From Bradyrhizobium sp. 4 (lineage in GTDB: Bacteria; Pseudomonadota; Alphaproteobacteria; Rhizobiales; Xanthobacteraceae): a stretch of DNA of 64,000 bases. The DNA lies in NCBI RefSeq assembly GCF_023100905.1, contig NZ_CP064686.1, forward strand, positions 7,528,001 to 7,592,000, written 5' to 3'. A model generated the notes under the pieces. It made no database searches and had not been told where the DNA came from. It worked only from the letters and a program-made list of their open reading frames with translations. Of the stretch, positions 34,829-42,679 are shown piece after piece. Position 1 is the first letter of the stretch. Each line of letters begins with the position of its first letter. Made by a program: the position numbers and the translations under genes.

Positions 34829-35377
34829 TCAAATTTGTGGCAAGCCGCGCACCCGCGATAGACGCTTGGCGAGATGGACCGACTGCCAGTCTCCGAGACC
34901 GGTGTCCTCGAACCCCGCTTTCTTCGCAAGGCCGCGCATCTCGGCGTTCGCGCGCGCGGTTTCGGCTGCAATCATCTCGTGACCGAGATCGCTCGCGCGC
35001 CTCTCCATCGCCGTCATCATCTGGAGGCCGACGCCCTGGCGCTGAAAGCCATCGGCAACAGAGATGGCGAAATCACCATGCCGCGCAGCCGCATCGTAGG
35101 CGTATCTGGTTTCGCCGATGATCGTGCCTTGCCCCTCCTGCCTGATCTCGGCGAGCAGGGTGAAATGACCGGGATGGCTGGTCCTGGCGACGCACTCGGC
35201 CGCGACCACGGCAATGTCCGCCCGCGCGCCCATGAAGCGCTTGTTGCGCGATGTCGCGGAGAGGCTCGTGAAATAGATCGAGAGGCTCTCGACATCGGAC
35301 GCGCTGGCGGGCCTGATACGGACCGTGGCGTGGGCTTCGGCTGACTCGACAACGGCATCCAGCAATGACTGTGACAT
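34829..35377 (-). CDS. GNAT-family N-acetyltransferase
   Basis: A 182-residue acetyltransferase. Motif A, the acetyl-CoA pyrophosphate loop, is VADGFQRQGVGLQMMTAM (Q/RxxGxG/A pattern), preceded by the beta-bulge HGDFAISV and followed by helix-strand MIAAETARANAEMRGLAKKAGFED. The acceptor could be a protein lysine or a small amine; it cannot be read. It stands alone between the cNMP gene and uppS, all on the minus strand with gaps of about 57 and 122 bp. Confidence 0.85.
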   Translation of the reverse strand: MSQSLLDAVVESAEAHATVRIRPASASDVESLSIYFTSLSATSRNKRFMGARADIAVVAAECVARTSHPGHFTLLAEIRQEGQGTIIGETRYAYDAAARHGDFAISVADGFQRQGVGLQMMTAMERRASDLGHEMIAAETARANAEMRGLAKKAGFEDTGLGDWQSVHLAKRLSRVRGLPQI

Positions 35378-35499
35378 CCGCGAGGCTTTCGGCAGGTTGC
35401 ATCGAATGCAGACCTAGCCGAGACCGCGCGCTTAACGCTTGGACGGTGCTGCCAATCTTGCGGCCGAAAACGAACAGTTTCGTTGCTCGGTGCCGTGCG

Positions 35500-36240
35500 T
35501 CACACGCGAGAGAGTGAAGGCACCTCCTCGGGCACGATCGCCTGGAGGCCGCCAAAGCGGCGCTCGCGGCCGTGGAAGGAGACCAGAGCCGCGGCGAGAT
35601 CGCCCGCGTCGAATTCGGGCCACATCCGCTCGGTGAAGTGCAGCTCGGCATAGGCGCCTTCCCAGAGCAGGAAGTCCGACAGCCGCTTCTCACCCGAGGT
35701 GCGGATGATGAGATCGACGTCGCGCAAACCAGCTTCTCCGGTGACGAGCTGCGAGAACGCCTCGCGGGTGAGACTCGTCAGCGCCGCTGCCTTTGCCGCC
35801 GCGTTGAGAATGGCGTCGCGCGCGGAATAGTCGACGGCAATGCGCAGATGAAGCGTGCTGCCGTGCGCGGTGGCGTCTTCCGCACGCGCAATCGCATTGG
35901 CAATGCCGTCGGGCAGACGGTCGCGGCGGCCGATCACGGTGAGGCGCACGCCGTTCTTGACCAGGCTCTGCACCTCGTTGGCGAGGTAAAACCGCAGAAG
36001 CGTCATCAGTGCGGCCACCTCGGCCTTCGGCCTCCGCCAATTGTCGGTCGAGAAGGCGTAGAGCGTCAGCGTGCCGATGCCCTGCTTGGACGCGGCTTCG
36101 ACGATGCGGCGGATCGTCTCGACGCCGGCTTCATGGCCGCGCATGCGCGACAGGCCGCGCCGCGTTGCCCATCTGCCGTTGCCGTCCATGATGATGCCGA
36201 CGTGAAGCTTCTCGTTGCGGGACACAAGTTCACTTTGCAT
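35500..36240 (-). CDS. uppS: Isoprenyl transferase (undecaprenyl diphosphate synthase family)
   Basis: A 246-residue cis-prenyltransferase. The HVGIIMDGNGRWATRRG signature has catalytic Asp19, followed by GHEAGVETIR, TLYAFSTDNWRRP, and the C-terminal DLIIRTSGEKRLSDFLLWEGAYAELHF with the RxSGE/RxSxF-type motif. It condenses FPP with isopentenyl diphosphate to make long cis-polyprenyl diphosphates, the carrier lipid for cell-wall sugars. I start at the ATG at 36240, which has GGAG 9-10 bases upstream; a TTG six codons earlier is possible. It is the last gene of an operon with a regulator, and a 17-bp palindrome covers its start codon. Bradyrhizobium normally has another uppS near cdsA/dxr, so this is probably a second copy. 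Confidence 0.92.
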   Translation of the reverse strand: MQSELVSRNEKLHVGIIMDGNGRWATRRGLSRMRGHEAGVETIRRIVEAASKQGIGTLTLYAFSTDNWRRPKAEVAALMTLLRFYLANEVQSLVKNGVRLTVIGRRDRLPDGIANAIARAEDATAHGSTLHLRIAVDYSARDAILNAAAKAAALTSLTREAFSQLVTGEAGLRDVDLIIRTSGEKRLSDFLLWEGAYAELHFTERMWPEFDAGDLAAALVSFHGRERRFGGLQAIVPEEVPSLSRV

Positions 36241-36248
36241 TGCAAAGT
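36232..36248. promoter_or_regulatory. 17-bp palindromic operator over the uppS start codon
   Basis: ACTTTGCATTGCAAAGT is a perfect 8+1+8 palindrome. The uppS ATG (36240-36238 on the minus strand) falls inside it and the GGAG ribosome site is just beside it. The same half-sites and spacing occur at 37304-37320 before the operon. It is a likely binding site of the winged-helix regulator encoded just upstream; no such binding is demonstrated by the sequence. Confidence 0.6.
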
Positions 36249-36270
36249 CTCCGGTCAAAAAAGGGGAGGA

Positions 36271-36648
36271 TCAGGTCGAGACGATACCGAGGCGGCCGAG
36301 CGGCGCCGCCTCGCGGCCGGCGGCCTTGGCGGCGTCGCGCACCAGGCGTTCGAGCACGGCGAGATAGTCGAGGAAGCGGCGGCGGCCGGCCTTGGTCAGG
36401 CGGCAGGTCGTGTGCGGGCGATTGCCCTCGTAGCCCTTGGTCACCTCGACGAGGCCGGCTTCCTGGAGCACGGCGAGATGCCGGCTGAGATTGCCGTCGG
36501 TGAGGCCGCAGAGCTGCTTGAGATCGGCGAACGCCAGACCCTTCGGATGCGCCATCAGCGAGGTCAGAAGTCCGAGCCTCGCCTTCTCGTGGATCACGCG
36601 GTCCAGTCCTTCATAAGAAAAGGGTGCGCTGTCAATCTTCGACATCAT
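36271..36648 (-). CDS. Winged-helix (ArsR/MarR-like) transcriptional regulator
   Basis: A 125-residue DNA-binding protein. The helix-turn-helix is LKQLCGLTDGNLSRHLAVLQEAGLVEVTKGYEGNRPHTTCRLTKAGRRRF, matching the winged-helix HTH_34 family, whose members usually act as repressors. The effector is unknown; there are no metal-binding cysteine pairs. It overlaps the membrane-protein gene upstream by 17 bp and is followed by uppS after 30 bp. The 17-bp palindromes at 36232 and 37304 are natural candidates for its operator, implying autoregulation. Confidence 0.85.
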   Translation of the reverse strand: MMSKIDSAPFSYEGLDRVIHEKARLGLLTSLMAHPKGLAFADLKQLCGLTDGNLSRHLAVLQEAGLVEVTKGYEGNRPHTTCRLTKAGRRRFLDYLAVLERLVRDAAKAAGREAAPLGRLGIVST

Positions 36649-37249
36649 GATCTCCGGATGCGAAATACAGAATGCCCGCCATCACCGACTGCCCGATCAC
36701 GAAGGGCAGGCCCATGGTCCAGGGCGACAGCGTGTGGGTTTGGCTCGCGAGCACCACCACCGCAAAGCCGGACATGAAATACCAGGCGCCGGCGAGCGCC
36801 ACGGTGCGCGGCAGCGAGCGGACGGAGGCGAAAATGCCGAGCGACACCAGGATCTGCCACAGACCGGGCAGCAACCACAGCGTTTCGCCCGCGAACTTCC
36901 ACATCACTACCGCAAGCAGAACACCGGCAACGCCTGCGGGCAGGAACTGCTCGACGGCTTGGTGGATCATCGCATCGGCGAGGCCCGAATGATGGCGGCG
37001 CGAACGTGCGCGCATCTCGATACCGATCGTCAGGCCGGAGAGCGCGGCGGCAATGAACCAGCCGAAGAAGAAACCGAGCGGCTCGCCGGTGGGATCATCG
37101 AGCAACCAGAATTGCAGGATTGCGGTGAGAAGCGCGACCGCACCGGTCGCCGCCATCGTCGCCGGGCCGTAGCCGCGGAACGCCGTGCCGGCCGCAATCT
37201 GGCTGCGGATCGCCACGATGTCAGCCAGCGCCTTGTCGAGATCGCGCAT
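36632..37249 (-). CDS. Integral membrane protein, operon partner of the winged-helix regulator
   Basis: A 205-residue protein with about five or six hydrophobic helices after a soluble N-terminal segment of about 25 residues (MRDLDKALADIVAIRSQIAAG). I do not recognise a named family by sequence; proteins of this shape are often encoded beside winged-helix HTH_34 regulators, where they may help sense or control membrane lipids. No transporter signature is seen. The start at 37249 has a weak GAGG at a long distance. It is the first gene of the three-gene operon (membrane protein, regulator, uppS). Confidence 0.72.
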   Translation of the reverse strand: MRDLDKALADIVAIRSQIAAGTAFRGYGPATMAATGAVALLTAILQFWLLDDPTGEPLGFFFGWFIAAALSGLTIGIEMRARSRRHHSGLADAMIHQAVEQFLPAGVAGVLLAVVMWKFAGETLWLLPGLWQILVSLGIFASVRSLPRTVALAGAWYFMSGFAVVVLASQTHTLSPWTMGLPFVIGQSVMAGILYFASGDHDVED

Positions 37250-37303
37250 TGGCAACGCCAAAACCTCGTTCCGCCCATGCTTGCCGGGACTATCGATCCC
37301 GCT

Positions 37304-37338
37304 ACTTTGTATCGCAAAGTATATCGGATTGCAAAGTA
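37304..37338. promoter_or_regulatory. Operator region upstream of the membrane-protein/regulator operon
   Basis: ACTTTGTATCGCAAAGT (37304-37320) repeats the half-sites and spacing of the palindrome over uppS, with TACTTTG...CAAAGTA extending it to 19 bp. The next 17 bases (37321-37337) end with another ATTGCAAAGT half-site, so two adjacent 17-bp sites sit side by side, the second degenerate. The location, about 55-90 bp before the first gene, suits a repressor site. Confidence 0.6.
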
Positions 37339-37451
37339 AAGGCAAGTCCCGAACGTCGCCTCTTGACACCGGACCTCGCCGGACAACTGCCGGTTGCGCG
37401 ACACCTGCTCCCACAGATAAGATGCGCGCGAATGCGCTCCGGGGGGAAAGT

Positions 37452-38696
37452 ATGTGGCTTAAGTCATTCATCGTTGCGTCATTATTGCAGCTGAGCGTTG
37501 GCAGCGTTGCGCAAGCGGCCGGGCCATTCGGCAGCGTCAAAATCGGCAACTGGGTTGGCGGCGCGTTCAGCAATGACGAAACGGGAGCCTTTTCGCATTG
37601 TGCCGCGACGGCGCCTTATGCCAACGGCGTCATTCTCGTCGTCGGCCAGAATACTGGGGGCTCGTGGATATTGAGCTTTGCGAGTCCCAGCTACCACTTC
37701 AAGCAGGGCGAGAACGCCGCGATCGACGTCATCTTTGACGGACAGGAGCAGGCCAGACTGTTCGCCACGGCCAACCAGACGAACATGCTCAGCTCCGTCA
37801 TGCCTGCCAACGTGGTACGAGCGTTTCAGAAGGCAAGCCTGATGGTCGCGACGAGCGGCCGCACCGTGCTGAATTTCGACCTGACCTCGGCCGGGCCCGT
37901 GATTGCGGCATTGGCCAATTGCGTCACCAAGGTGAAGGCCGACGGCCTGAACAAGGCCGGAGACTTTACGAAGGTCGCGGCAAAGCCGCAGGCCGCGCCG
38001 GACAAGCAGGCATCACCGCCGGCCAGCAAGTCCGCCAAAGCCAAAAGCGGTACGGGCTTTGTCGTGAGTGCCAGCGGACATGTCGTCACCAATAATCATG
38101 TGATCAATGGCTGCGTCGGCGACATCAGGGGCAATCTCACGGGTGAAGCCGGGATGGTTTTGCGCGTGGTGTCGAGCGACGCCAACAACGATCTCGCGTT
38201 GCTGCAGGCGCCGTCGACGACCACGTTCAAGGAGTTCGCCCGGATCCGCGACCGCTCGATTCGCTCCGGCGATTCCGTCGTCGCGATCGGCTTTCCTTTC
38301 CATGGATTGCTGACTTCGGATTTCACCGTGACGACTGGCATCGTCAGCTCGCTCAGCGGCATGCGCAACGATTCGCGTTTCCTGCAAATCAGTGCGCCGG
38401 TGCAGCCCGGCAATAGCGGCGGCCCGCTGTTCGACACCACCGGGCAGATCGTCGGCGTCGTTACGGGAAAGCTGGACGGATTACGGGTCGCCGCTGCGAC
38501 CGGCAACATCCCCGAGAACATCAACTTCGCGATCAAGACCGGCGCGCTGCGCGACTTCCTCGACAACTCCGTGGTGCCCTACCAGACTGCCGAACCGAAG
38601 GGCGAGATCAAGACCACCGACATCGCCGGCAATGCGCGGCCGTATACGATGCTGATCTCGTGCAATGGCACGGAGCAGGCTGAGGCGAAGCGGTAG
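37452..38696 (+). CDS. Secreted trypsin-like serine protease with an N-terminal domain of unknown function
   Basis: A 414-residue exported protein. A signal peptide covers residues 1-22 (cleavage near AQA-A). Residues 23-175 form a domain I do not recognise, with cysteines at 50 and 157. A Lys/Ala/Pro-rich linker (about 176-199) leads to a DegP/HtrA-like protease domain with His216 (TNNHVI), Asp247 (NNDLALL) and Ser322 (QPGNSGGPLF), so the triad is complete. There is no PDZ domain. It would act in the periplasm on misfolded or specific envelope proteins. The ATG at 37452 follows a GGGGGG-AAAG tract. The operator region at 37304-37338 lies on its 5' side and could also affect it. Confidence 0.86.
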   Translation: MWLKSFIVASLLQLSVGSVAQAAGPFGSVKIGNWVGGAFSNDETGAFSHCAATAPYANGVILVVGQNTGGSWILSFASPSYHFKQGENAAIDVIFDGQEQARLFATANQTNMLSSVMPANVVRAFQKASLMVATSGRTVLNFDLTSAGPVIAALANCVTKVKADGLNKAGDFTKVAAKPQAAPDKQASPPASKSAKAKSGTGFVVSASGHVVTNNHVINGCVGDIRGNLTGEAGMVLRVVSSDANNDLALLQAPSTTTFKEFARIRDRSIRSGDSVVAIGFPFHGLLTSDFTVTTGIVSSLSGMRNDSRFLQISAPVQPGNSGGPLFDTTGQIVGVVTGKLDGLRVAAATGNIPENINFAIKTGALRDFLDNSVVPYQTAEPKGEIKTTDIAGNARPYTMLISCNGTEQAEAKR

Positions 38697-38772
38697 CGGC
38701 AACGCGCACGGCGTCTGCGCGGCCGCGGATGGCGCGAACGCGATCCGGGCTGCCAGTCAAACCGCGAGTTCC

Positions 38773-39051
38773 TCAATACGGCGCGACGGGACGCGTGCGC
38801 CGCGGCTGCCGCGGTTGCGGCACGGACGATTGGCCGTAGGCGACGAGCGGATTGGGCCCGCAGGCCATGAGCCGGCCGGACACACTGGCCTGACATTGTC
38901 CATAGGTGCTGTAGGTACAATCGCCGGGATACTCGTAGCCGCCGCCCTGGGCACACCAGGGATAGTCGTGCGCCGCGGCGGGAGTGACGGCGGAGAAGCC
39001 GGCAAGGAGTGTCGCGCCGAGGCCCAGCAGAGCCAATTGCGTCTTGCGCAT
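38773..39051 (-). CDS. DUF3551 family secreted protein
   Basis: A 92-residue exported protein. A signal peptide (RKTQLALLGLGATLLAGFSAVTPAAAHD) precedes the DUF3551 pattern YPWCAQGGG...CTYSTYGQCQASVSGRLMACGPNP, with four cysteines. DUF3551 proteins are small, nearly confined to Bradyrhizobium and relatives, and of unknown function. The ATG at 39051 is supported by AGGAG eight bases upstream; the open frame runs 20 codons further but has no such site. The C-terminus is Pro/Arg rich. Confidence 0.85.
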   Translation of the reverse strand: MRKTQLALLGLGATLLAGFSAVTPAAAHDYPWCAQGGGYEYPGDCTYSTYGQCQASVSGRLMACGPNPLVAYGQSSVPQPRQPRRTRPVAPY

Positions 39052-39165
39052 GATCCCAACTCCTATCCTCATAGCGCGAGATACGCGCCATATAACATCA
39101 GGTTTCGCCACGCCGTTTTATTCCAGATCGACGGGCGCTGACACGCAAGAAACCTTGATGCGCAA

Positions 39166-39194
39166 GAAAAAAGCCCTGCCGAACGGGCAGGGCT
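39166..39194 (-). terminator. Rho-independent terminator of the Bug receptor gene
   Basis: On the minus strand AGCCCTGCC and GGCAGGGCT form a 9-bp perfect stem with a 5-base loop, followed by TTTTTTC. It sits 24 bp after the Bug gene stop codon. Confidence 0.9.
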
Positions 39195-39217
39195 CCATCA
39201 CGGACATCACGAGATCG

Positions 39218-40192
39218 CTACTCGACCTTCAGGCCGGCGAACTCGACGACCTTCTTCCATTTCTCGGTCTCGGCCTTGATCTCCTCGCCGAACGCCTCGG
39301 GCGTCTGCGCCCGCGGCTCGCCGCCGAGCTCGACCAGGCGCTTGGCCATGTCCGGCTCCTTTATCAGCGTGTTGATCTCGCTGTTGAGCTTGGCGATGAT
39401 CTCCTTGGGCGTGTTCTTCGGCGCACCCATGCCGAACAGCGCGCTCGCCTCGTAGCCCTTCACCGTCTCGCCGATCGCCGGCACGTCGGGCAGCTGCGGC
39501 GAGCGCTCCGCCGTGGTGACGCCGATGGCGCGGAGCGAGCCGGACCGGATGTGCTGGATGATCGAGGGCATGTTGTCGAAGATCACCTGCACCTGGCCGC
39601 CGAGCATGTCGGTGATCGCGGGCGCGGCGCCGCGATAGGGCACGTGCTGCATCTTGCAGCCCGTCAGCGCCATGAACATCTCGCCGGACAGATGCACCGA
39701 GGTGCCGTTGCCCGAGGAGGCCATGTTGACCTTGCCGGGATTGGCCTTCACGTATTCGATGAACTCGGCGACGGTCTTGGCCGGCACGTCCTTGTTGACG
39801 GTCATCACGTTCGGTACACGCTGGAACGAGGCGACCGGCGCGATGTCGCGCACGAAGTTGAACTTCAGGTTGGTGTAGAGCGAGGCGTTGATGTAGTTGG
39901 CCGGATTGACCAGTTGCAGCGTGTAGCCGTCGGGTTCGGCGTTGACGACCGATTCGGTGGCGATATTGTTGCCGGCACCCGGCTTGTTCTCGATCACGAA
40001 TTGCTGGCCGAACTTCTCCGACAGTCGCTGACCGATCAGCCGCGCAAGGATGTCGGTGGCTCCGCCCGGCGGATAACCGACCACCCATTTCACCGGATGG
40101 GTCGGGTAATCGGCGGCAAGGGCCTTCGACAGCGGGCTGGCTGCAAGCGGACTGGCGGCGAGCAGGCTCAGCGCGGTACGGCGAGTGATCAT
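39218..40192 (-). CDS. Bug-family tripartite tricarboxylate transporter receptor protein
   Basis: A 324-residue periplasmic solute-binding protein. A Tat-like start MITRRTALSLLAA is followed by a cleavage site at ALA-AD, then the Bug hallmarks YPPGGATDILARLIGQRL, FVIENKPGAGNNIAT, and the VPYRGAAPAITDMLGGQV turn with the ligand-contact Asp. Bug proteins bind carboxylates or similar small acids. No TctA/TctB membrane genes are nearby, so it is an orphan receptor as is usual in this genus. The start at 40192 has GGGAGAA upstream; the longer frame beyond it has no ribosome site. Confidence 0.9.
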   Translation of the reverse strand: MITRRTALSLLAASPLAASPLSKALAADYPTHPVKWVVGYPPGGATDILARLIGQRLSEKFGQQFVIENKPGAGNNIATESVVNAEPDGYTLQLVNPANYINASLYTNLKFNFVRDIAPVASFQRVPNVMTVNKDVPAKTVAEFIEYVKANPGKVNMASSGNGTSVHLSGEMFMALTGCKMQHVPYRGAAPAITDMLGGQVQVIFDNMPSIIQHIRSGSLRAIGVTTAERSPQLPDVPAIGETVKGYEASALFGMGAPKNTPKEIIAKLNSEINTLIKEPDMAKRLVELGGEPRAQTPEAFGEEIKAETEKWKKVVEFAGLKVE

Positions 40193-40316
40193 CTCAAGGG
40201 TTCTCCCAACGTGTTGTTCTTGAGCCAGATAGCTTGAAAATGGCGTCGGCGCGGTTGTAACAAAGCTTGCCGCAGGCGGAAAGTGCACGGGGCGCATCAC
40301 GACGAAAGGATAAGGC

Positions 40317-40736
40317 ATGGCGGTCAAGGTCGAAGCCCTCGATCATCTCGTGATCAACGTCGCGGACGTCGCAGTGACCGCCGCGTGGTACGGCAAGATT
40401 CTCGGCATGGAAGTCAAGGTGTTCGACCCCGGCGGCGGCAAAGCGCCGCGGACTTCGTTGCAATTCGGTAACCAGAAGATCAACGTCCGGCCGCGCGATG
40501 CCAACAAGGTGGAGTGGTTCACCGCGGACCACCAGACCGCCGGCAGCGAGGATCTGTGCTTCCTCACCTCCGCGAGTCCCGACGAGGTGGTGGCGCATTT
40601 GAAGGCACATGGCGTCGCGATCGAAGAGGGCCCGGTTCCCAAGCAGGGCGCCCGCGGCACCCTGCGCTCGGTCTATTGCAGGGATCCGGATGGCAGCCTG
40701 ATCGAGATTTCGTCGTATGAGGACGGAGGCCGGTAA
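40317..40736 (+). CDS. VOC-family (glyoxalase/bleomycin resistance/dioxygenase) protein
   Basis: A 139-residue vicinal-oxygen-chelate protein with two beta-alpha-beta-beta-beta modules. The first module starts LDHLVINVADVAVTAAWYGKILGM and the second ends VYCRDPDGSLIEISSY. The His in LDHLVINV and Glu in LIEISS are the expected metal ligands. The family includes virulence-type VOC proteins and dioxygenases; the substrate is not readable. It is divergent from the Bug receptor gene (124-bp gap). Confidence 0.85.
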   Translation: MAVKVEALDHLVINVADVAVTAAWYGKILGMEVKVFDPGGGKAPRTSLQFGNQKINVRPRDANKVEWFTADHQTAGSEDLCFLTSASPDEVVAHLKAHGVAIEEGPVPKQGARGTLRSVYCRDPDGSLIEISSYEDGGR

Positions 40737-40760
40737 GGCCAAGCCGCCTGCCCCACGCAT

Positions 40761-40847
40761 CGTCATTGCGAGGAGCCCTTGCGACGAAGCAATCCAGACT
40801 GCCTCCGGGGAGGGATTCTGGATTGCTTCGCTCCACTCGCAATGACG
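40761..40847. repeat. CGTCATTGCGAG double-stem interspersed repeat
   Basis: An 87-bp element with a perfect outer stem, CGTCATTGCGAG (40761-40772) against CTCGCAATGACG (40836-40847), and a second inner stem, GAAGCAATCCAGA against TCTGGATTGCTTC. It is the longer relative of the repeat at 16762-16797. It fills the gap between the VOC gene and the acyl-CoA ligase gene. Confidence 0.8.
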
Positions 40848-40918
40848 GCGGAGAGAGCAGGAAGACGCAATAATCAAAACGCAGCCGCCAGCAAGATGCA
40901 GGCTGCACGGGAGGACAT

Positions 40919-42499
40919 ATGCCGAATTCGCAAGCCGCCGCCGGAATCGTGGGCCCGTTCGACGGGCTCGACGTGCCCTGGCTGCTAAAGATGCGGGCTG
41001 AGGTGCGCAGCTCACATCCGTTCCTGATCTGGGCGCCGTTCGACGCGCCTGCGCGGCGCTGGAGCTATGGCGAGTTTCACGAGCGGGTCGGCGCGCTCGC
41101 GGCGGGACTGGCCAAGCGCGGCGTCAAGCCGGGCGAATATGTGCTCATTCATCTCGACAATTGCATCGAGGCGCTGCTGGCCTGGTTTGCCTGTGTCGAA
41201 CTCGGCGCCATCGCGGTGACCACCAACACGCGCTCGGCACCGGCCGAGCTCGACTATTTTGCCGATCATTGCGGCGCGGTTGCCGCGATCACGCAGCCGG
41301 CCTATGCCGAGATCGTCGCGCAGAATTGCCGCAACATTCGATGGATGGCGGTGACCTCGCACGATTCGGGCGCGGCGCCCGCGAACCCGGTCTCACGCGG
41401 CGACAGCTTTGAGGAGCTGTTCGCCGACAGCGCCGACCGTCCCAGGCGCGCGATCGATCCGCGCGCGCCGTGCAGCGTGCAATACACCTCGGGCACGACA
41501 TCGCGCCCCAAGGCGGTGCTGTGGACCCACGCCAACGCGCTGTGGGGCGCCAAGATCAACGCCGCGCACGAAGACCTGCACGCAAGCGACGTGCATCAGG
41601 CCTATCTGCCGCTGTTCCACACCAACGCGCTGGCCTATTCGATGCTGGCGACGCTATGGGTCGGTGCCACCTGCGTGATCCAGCCGCGCTTTTCCGCCAG
41701 CCGGTTCTGGCGCGCCGCGCGCGAGCACGGCTCGACCTGGACCTCGACGATCCCGTTCTGCATGAAGGCGCTGCTCGAGCAGGACATCCCGCGCGATCAC
41801 AAATTCCGTCTGTGGGGCACCGCGATCAACGAGCCGCCGGCCTTCGCCGCCTTCGGCGTCAAGATCATCGGCTGGTGGGGCATGACCGAGACCATCACCC
41901 ACGGCATCGTCGGCGACATCGACCAGCCCAACATCCCGATGTCGATCGGCCGCGCCGCGCCGGAATATGAAATCCGCATCACCGACGACGACGGGCGGCC
42001 GACCGAAATCGGCGGCACCGGAAATCTCTCGATCAAGGGCATTGTCGGCCTGTCGCTGTTCGCCGAATATCTGCACAACGAGAAGGCGACGCGCGAGAGC
42101 TTCGACGAGCACGGCTTCTTTCTCACCGGTGACCGCGTGGTGCGGCTGGAGAACGGCTACATCCGCTTCGCAGACCGCAGCAAGGACATGCTCAAGGTCG
42201 GCGGCGAGAACGTCGCCGCGTCCGAGATCGAGCAGGTGGTCGCACTGGTCCCCGGCGTGCGCGAGGCCGCCGTGGTGGCGAAGACGCATCCGATGCTGGA
42301 CGAGGTGCCGGTCGTCTTCATCATCCCGCAGGGTGGCGTCGCCGGTGCGCGGCCTGATCTGCACGAGGCCGTGATGGCCGCCTGCCGCGCCGGCCTCGCC
42401 GACTTCAAGGTGCCGCGTGAGATCCGCTTCGTCGACGACATGCCGCGCTCGACGCTGGAGAAGGTCGCGAAGGCGGAGCTGAGAAAGATGGTGGGGTGA
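40919..42499 (+). CDS. AMP-dependent acyl-CoA synthetase/ligase
   Basis: A 526-residue adenylate-forming enzyme. The P-loop-like motif is YTSGTTSRPKAVLWTH, followed by the aromatic/ATP-binding GWWGMTETITHG, the hinge TGDRVVRLENGYIRFADRSKDMLKVGGENVAASEIE, and the C-terminal catalytic Lys in STLEKVAKAELRK. Such enzymes couple a carboxylic acid to CoA; the acid may be a medium-chain, aromatic or carnitine-type substrate (layout resembles CaiC). The ATG at 40919 follows GGGAGGA. It stands between two interspersed repeats. Confidence 0.88.
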   Translation: MPNSQAAAGIVGPFDGLDVPWLLKMRAEVRSSHPFLIWAPFDAPARRWSYGEFHERVGALAAGLAKRGVKPGEYVLIHLDNCIEALLAWFACVELGAIAVTTNTRSAPAELDYFADHCGAVAAITQPAYAEIVAQNCRNIRWMAVTSHDSGAAPANPVSRGDSFEELFADSADRPRRAIDPRAPCSVQYTSGTTSRPKAVLWTHANALWGAKINAAHEDLHASDVHQAYLPLFHTNALAYSMLATLWVGATCVIQPRFSASRFWRAAREHGSTWTSTIPFCMKALLEQDIPRDHKFRLWGTAINEPPAFAAFGVKIIGWWGMTETITHGIVGDIDQPNIPMSIGRAAPEYEIRITDDDGRPTEIGGTGNLSIKGIVGLSLFAEYLHNEKATRESFDEHGFFLTGDRVVRLENGYIRFADRSKDMLKVGGENVAASEIEQVVALVPGVREAAVVAKTHPMLDEVPVVFIIPQGGVAGARPDLHEAVMAACRAGLADFKVPREIRFVDDMPRSTLEKVAKAELRKMVG

Positions 42500-42508
42500 G
42501 GGCACATC

Positions 42509-42635
42509 GTCGTCCCGGCGAAGGCCGGGACCCATACCGCGTGATCTAACAAGGACGGGCAGTGCCTGTACCAAACGACGAGTCGTCGCCAAACCACTCC
42601 CTGTGGTTACGGGTCCCGGCCTTCGCCGGGACGAC
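42509..42635. repeat. Interspersed element with perfect 25-bp terminal inverted repeats, copy 2
   Basis: The left arm (42509-42533) and the right arm (42611-42635) are exact reverse complements over 25 bp, starting GTCGTCCCGGCG and ending CGCCGGGACGAC. About 77 bp of shared centre lie between. It is an uninterrupted version of the copy at 5839-5982. Size and ends fit a non-autonomous MITE or large REP element; no transposase is present in the window. Confidence 0.85.
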
Positions 42636-42679
42636 ACCGAGCGTGTTGTGCTAGCGCCGCAAGATTCGCGACACCGACT

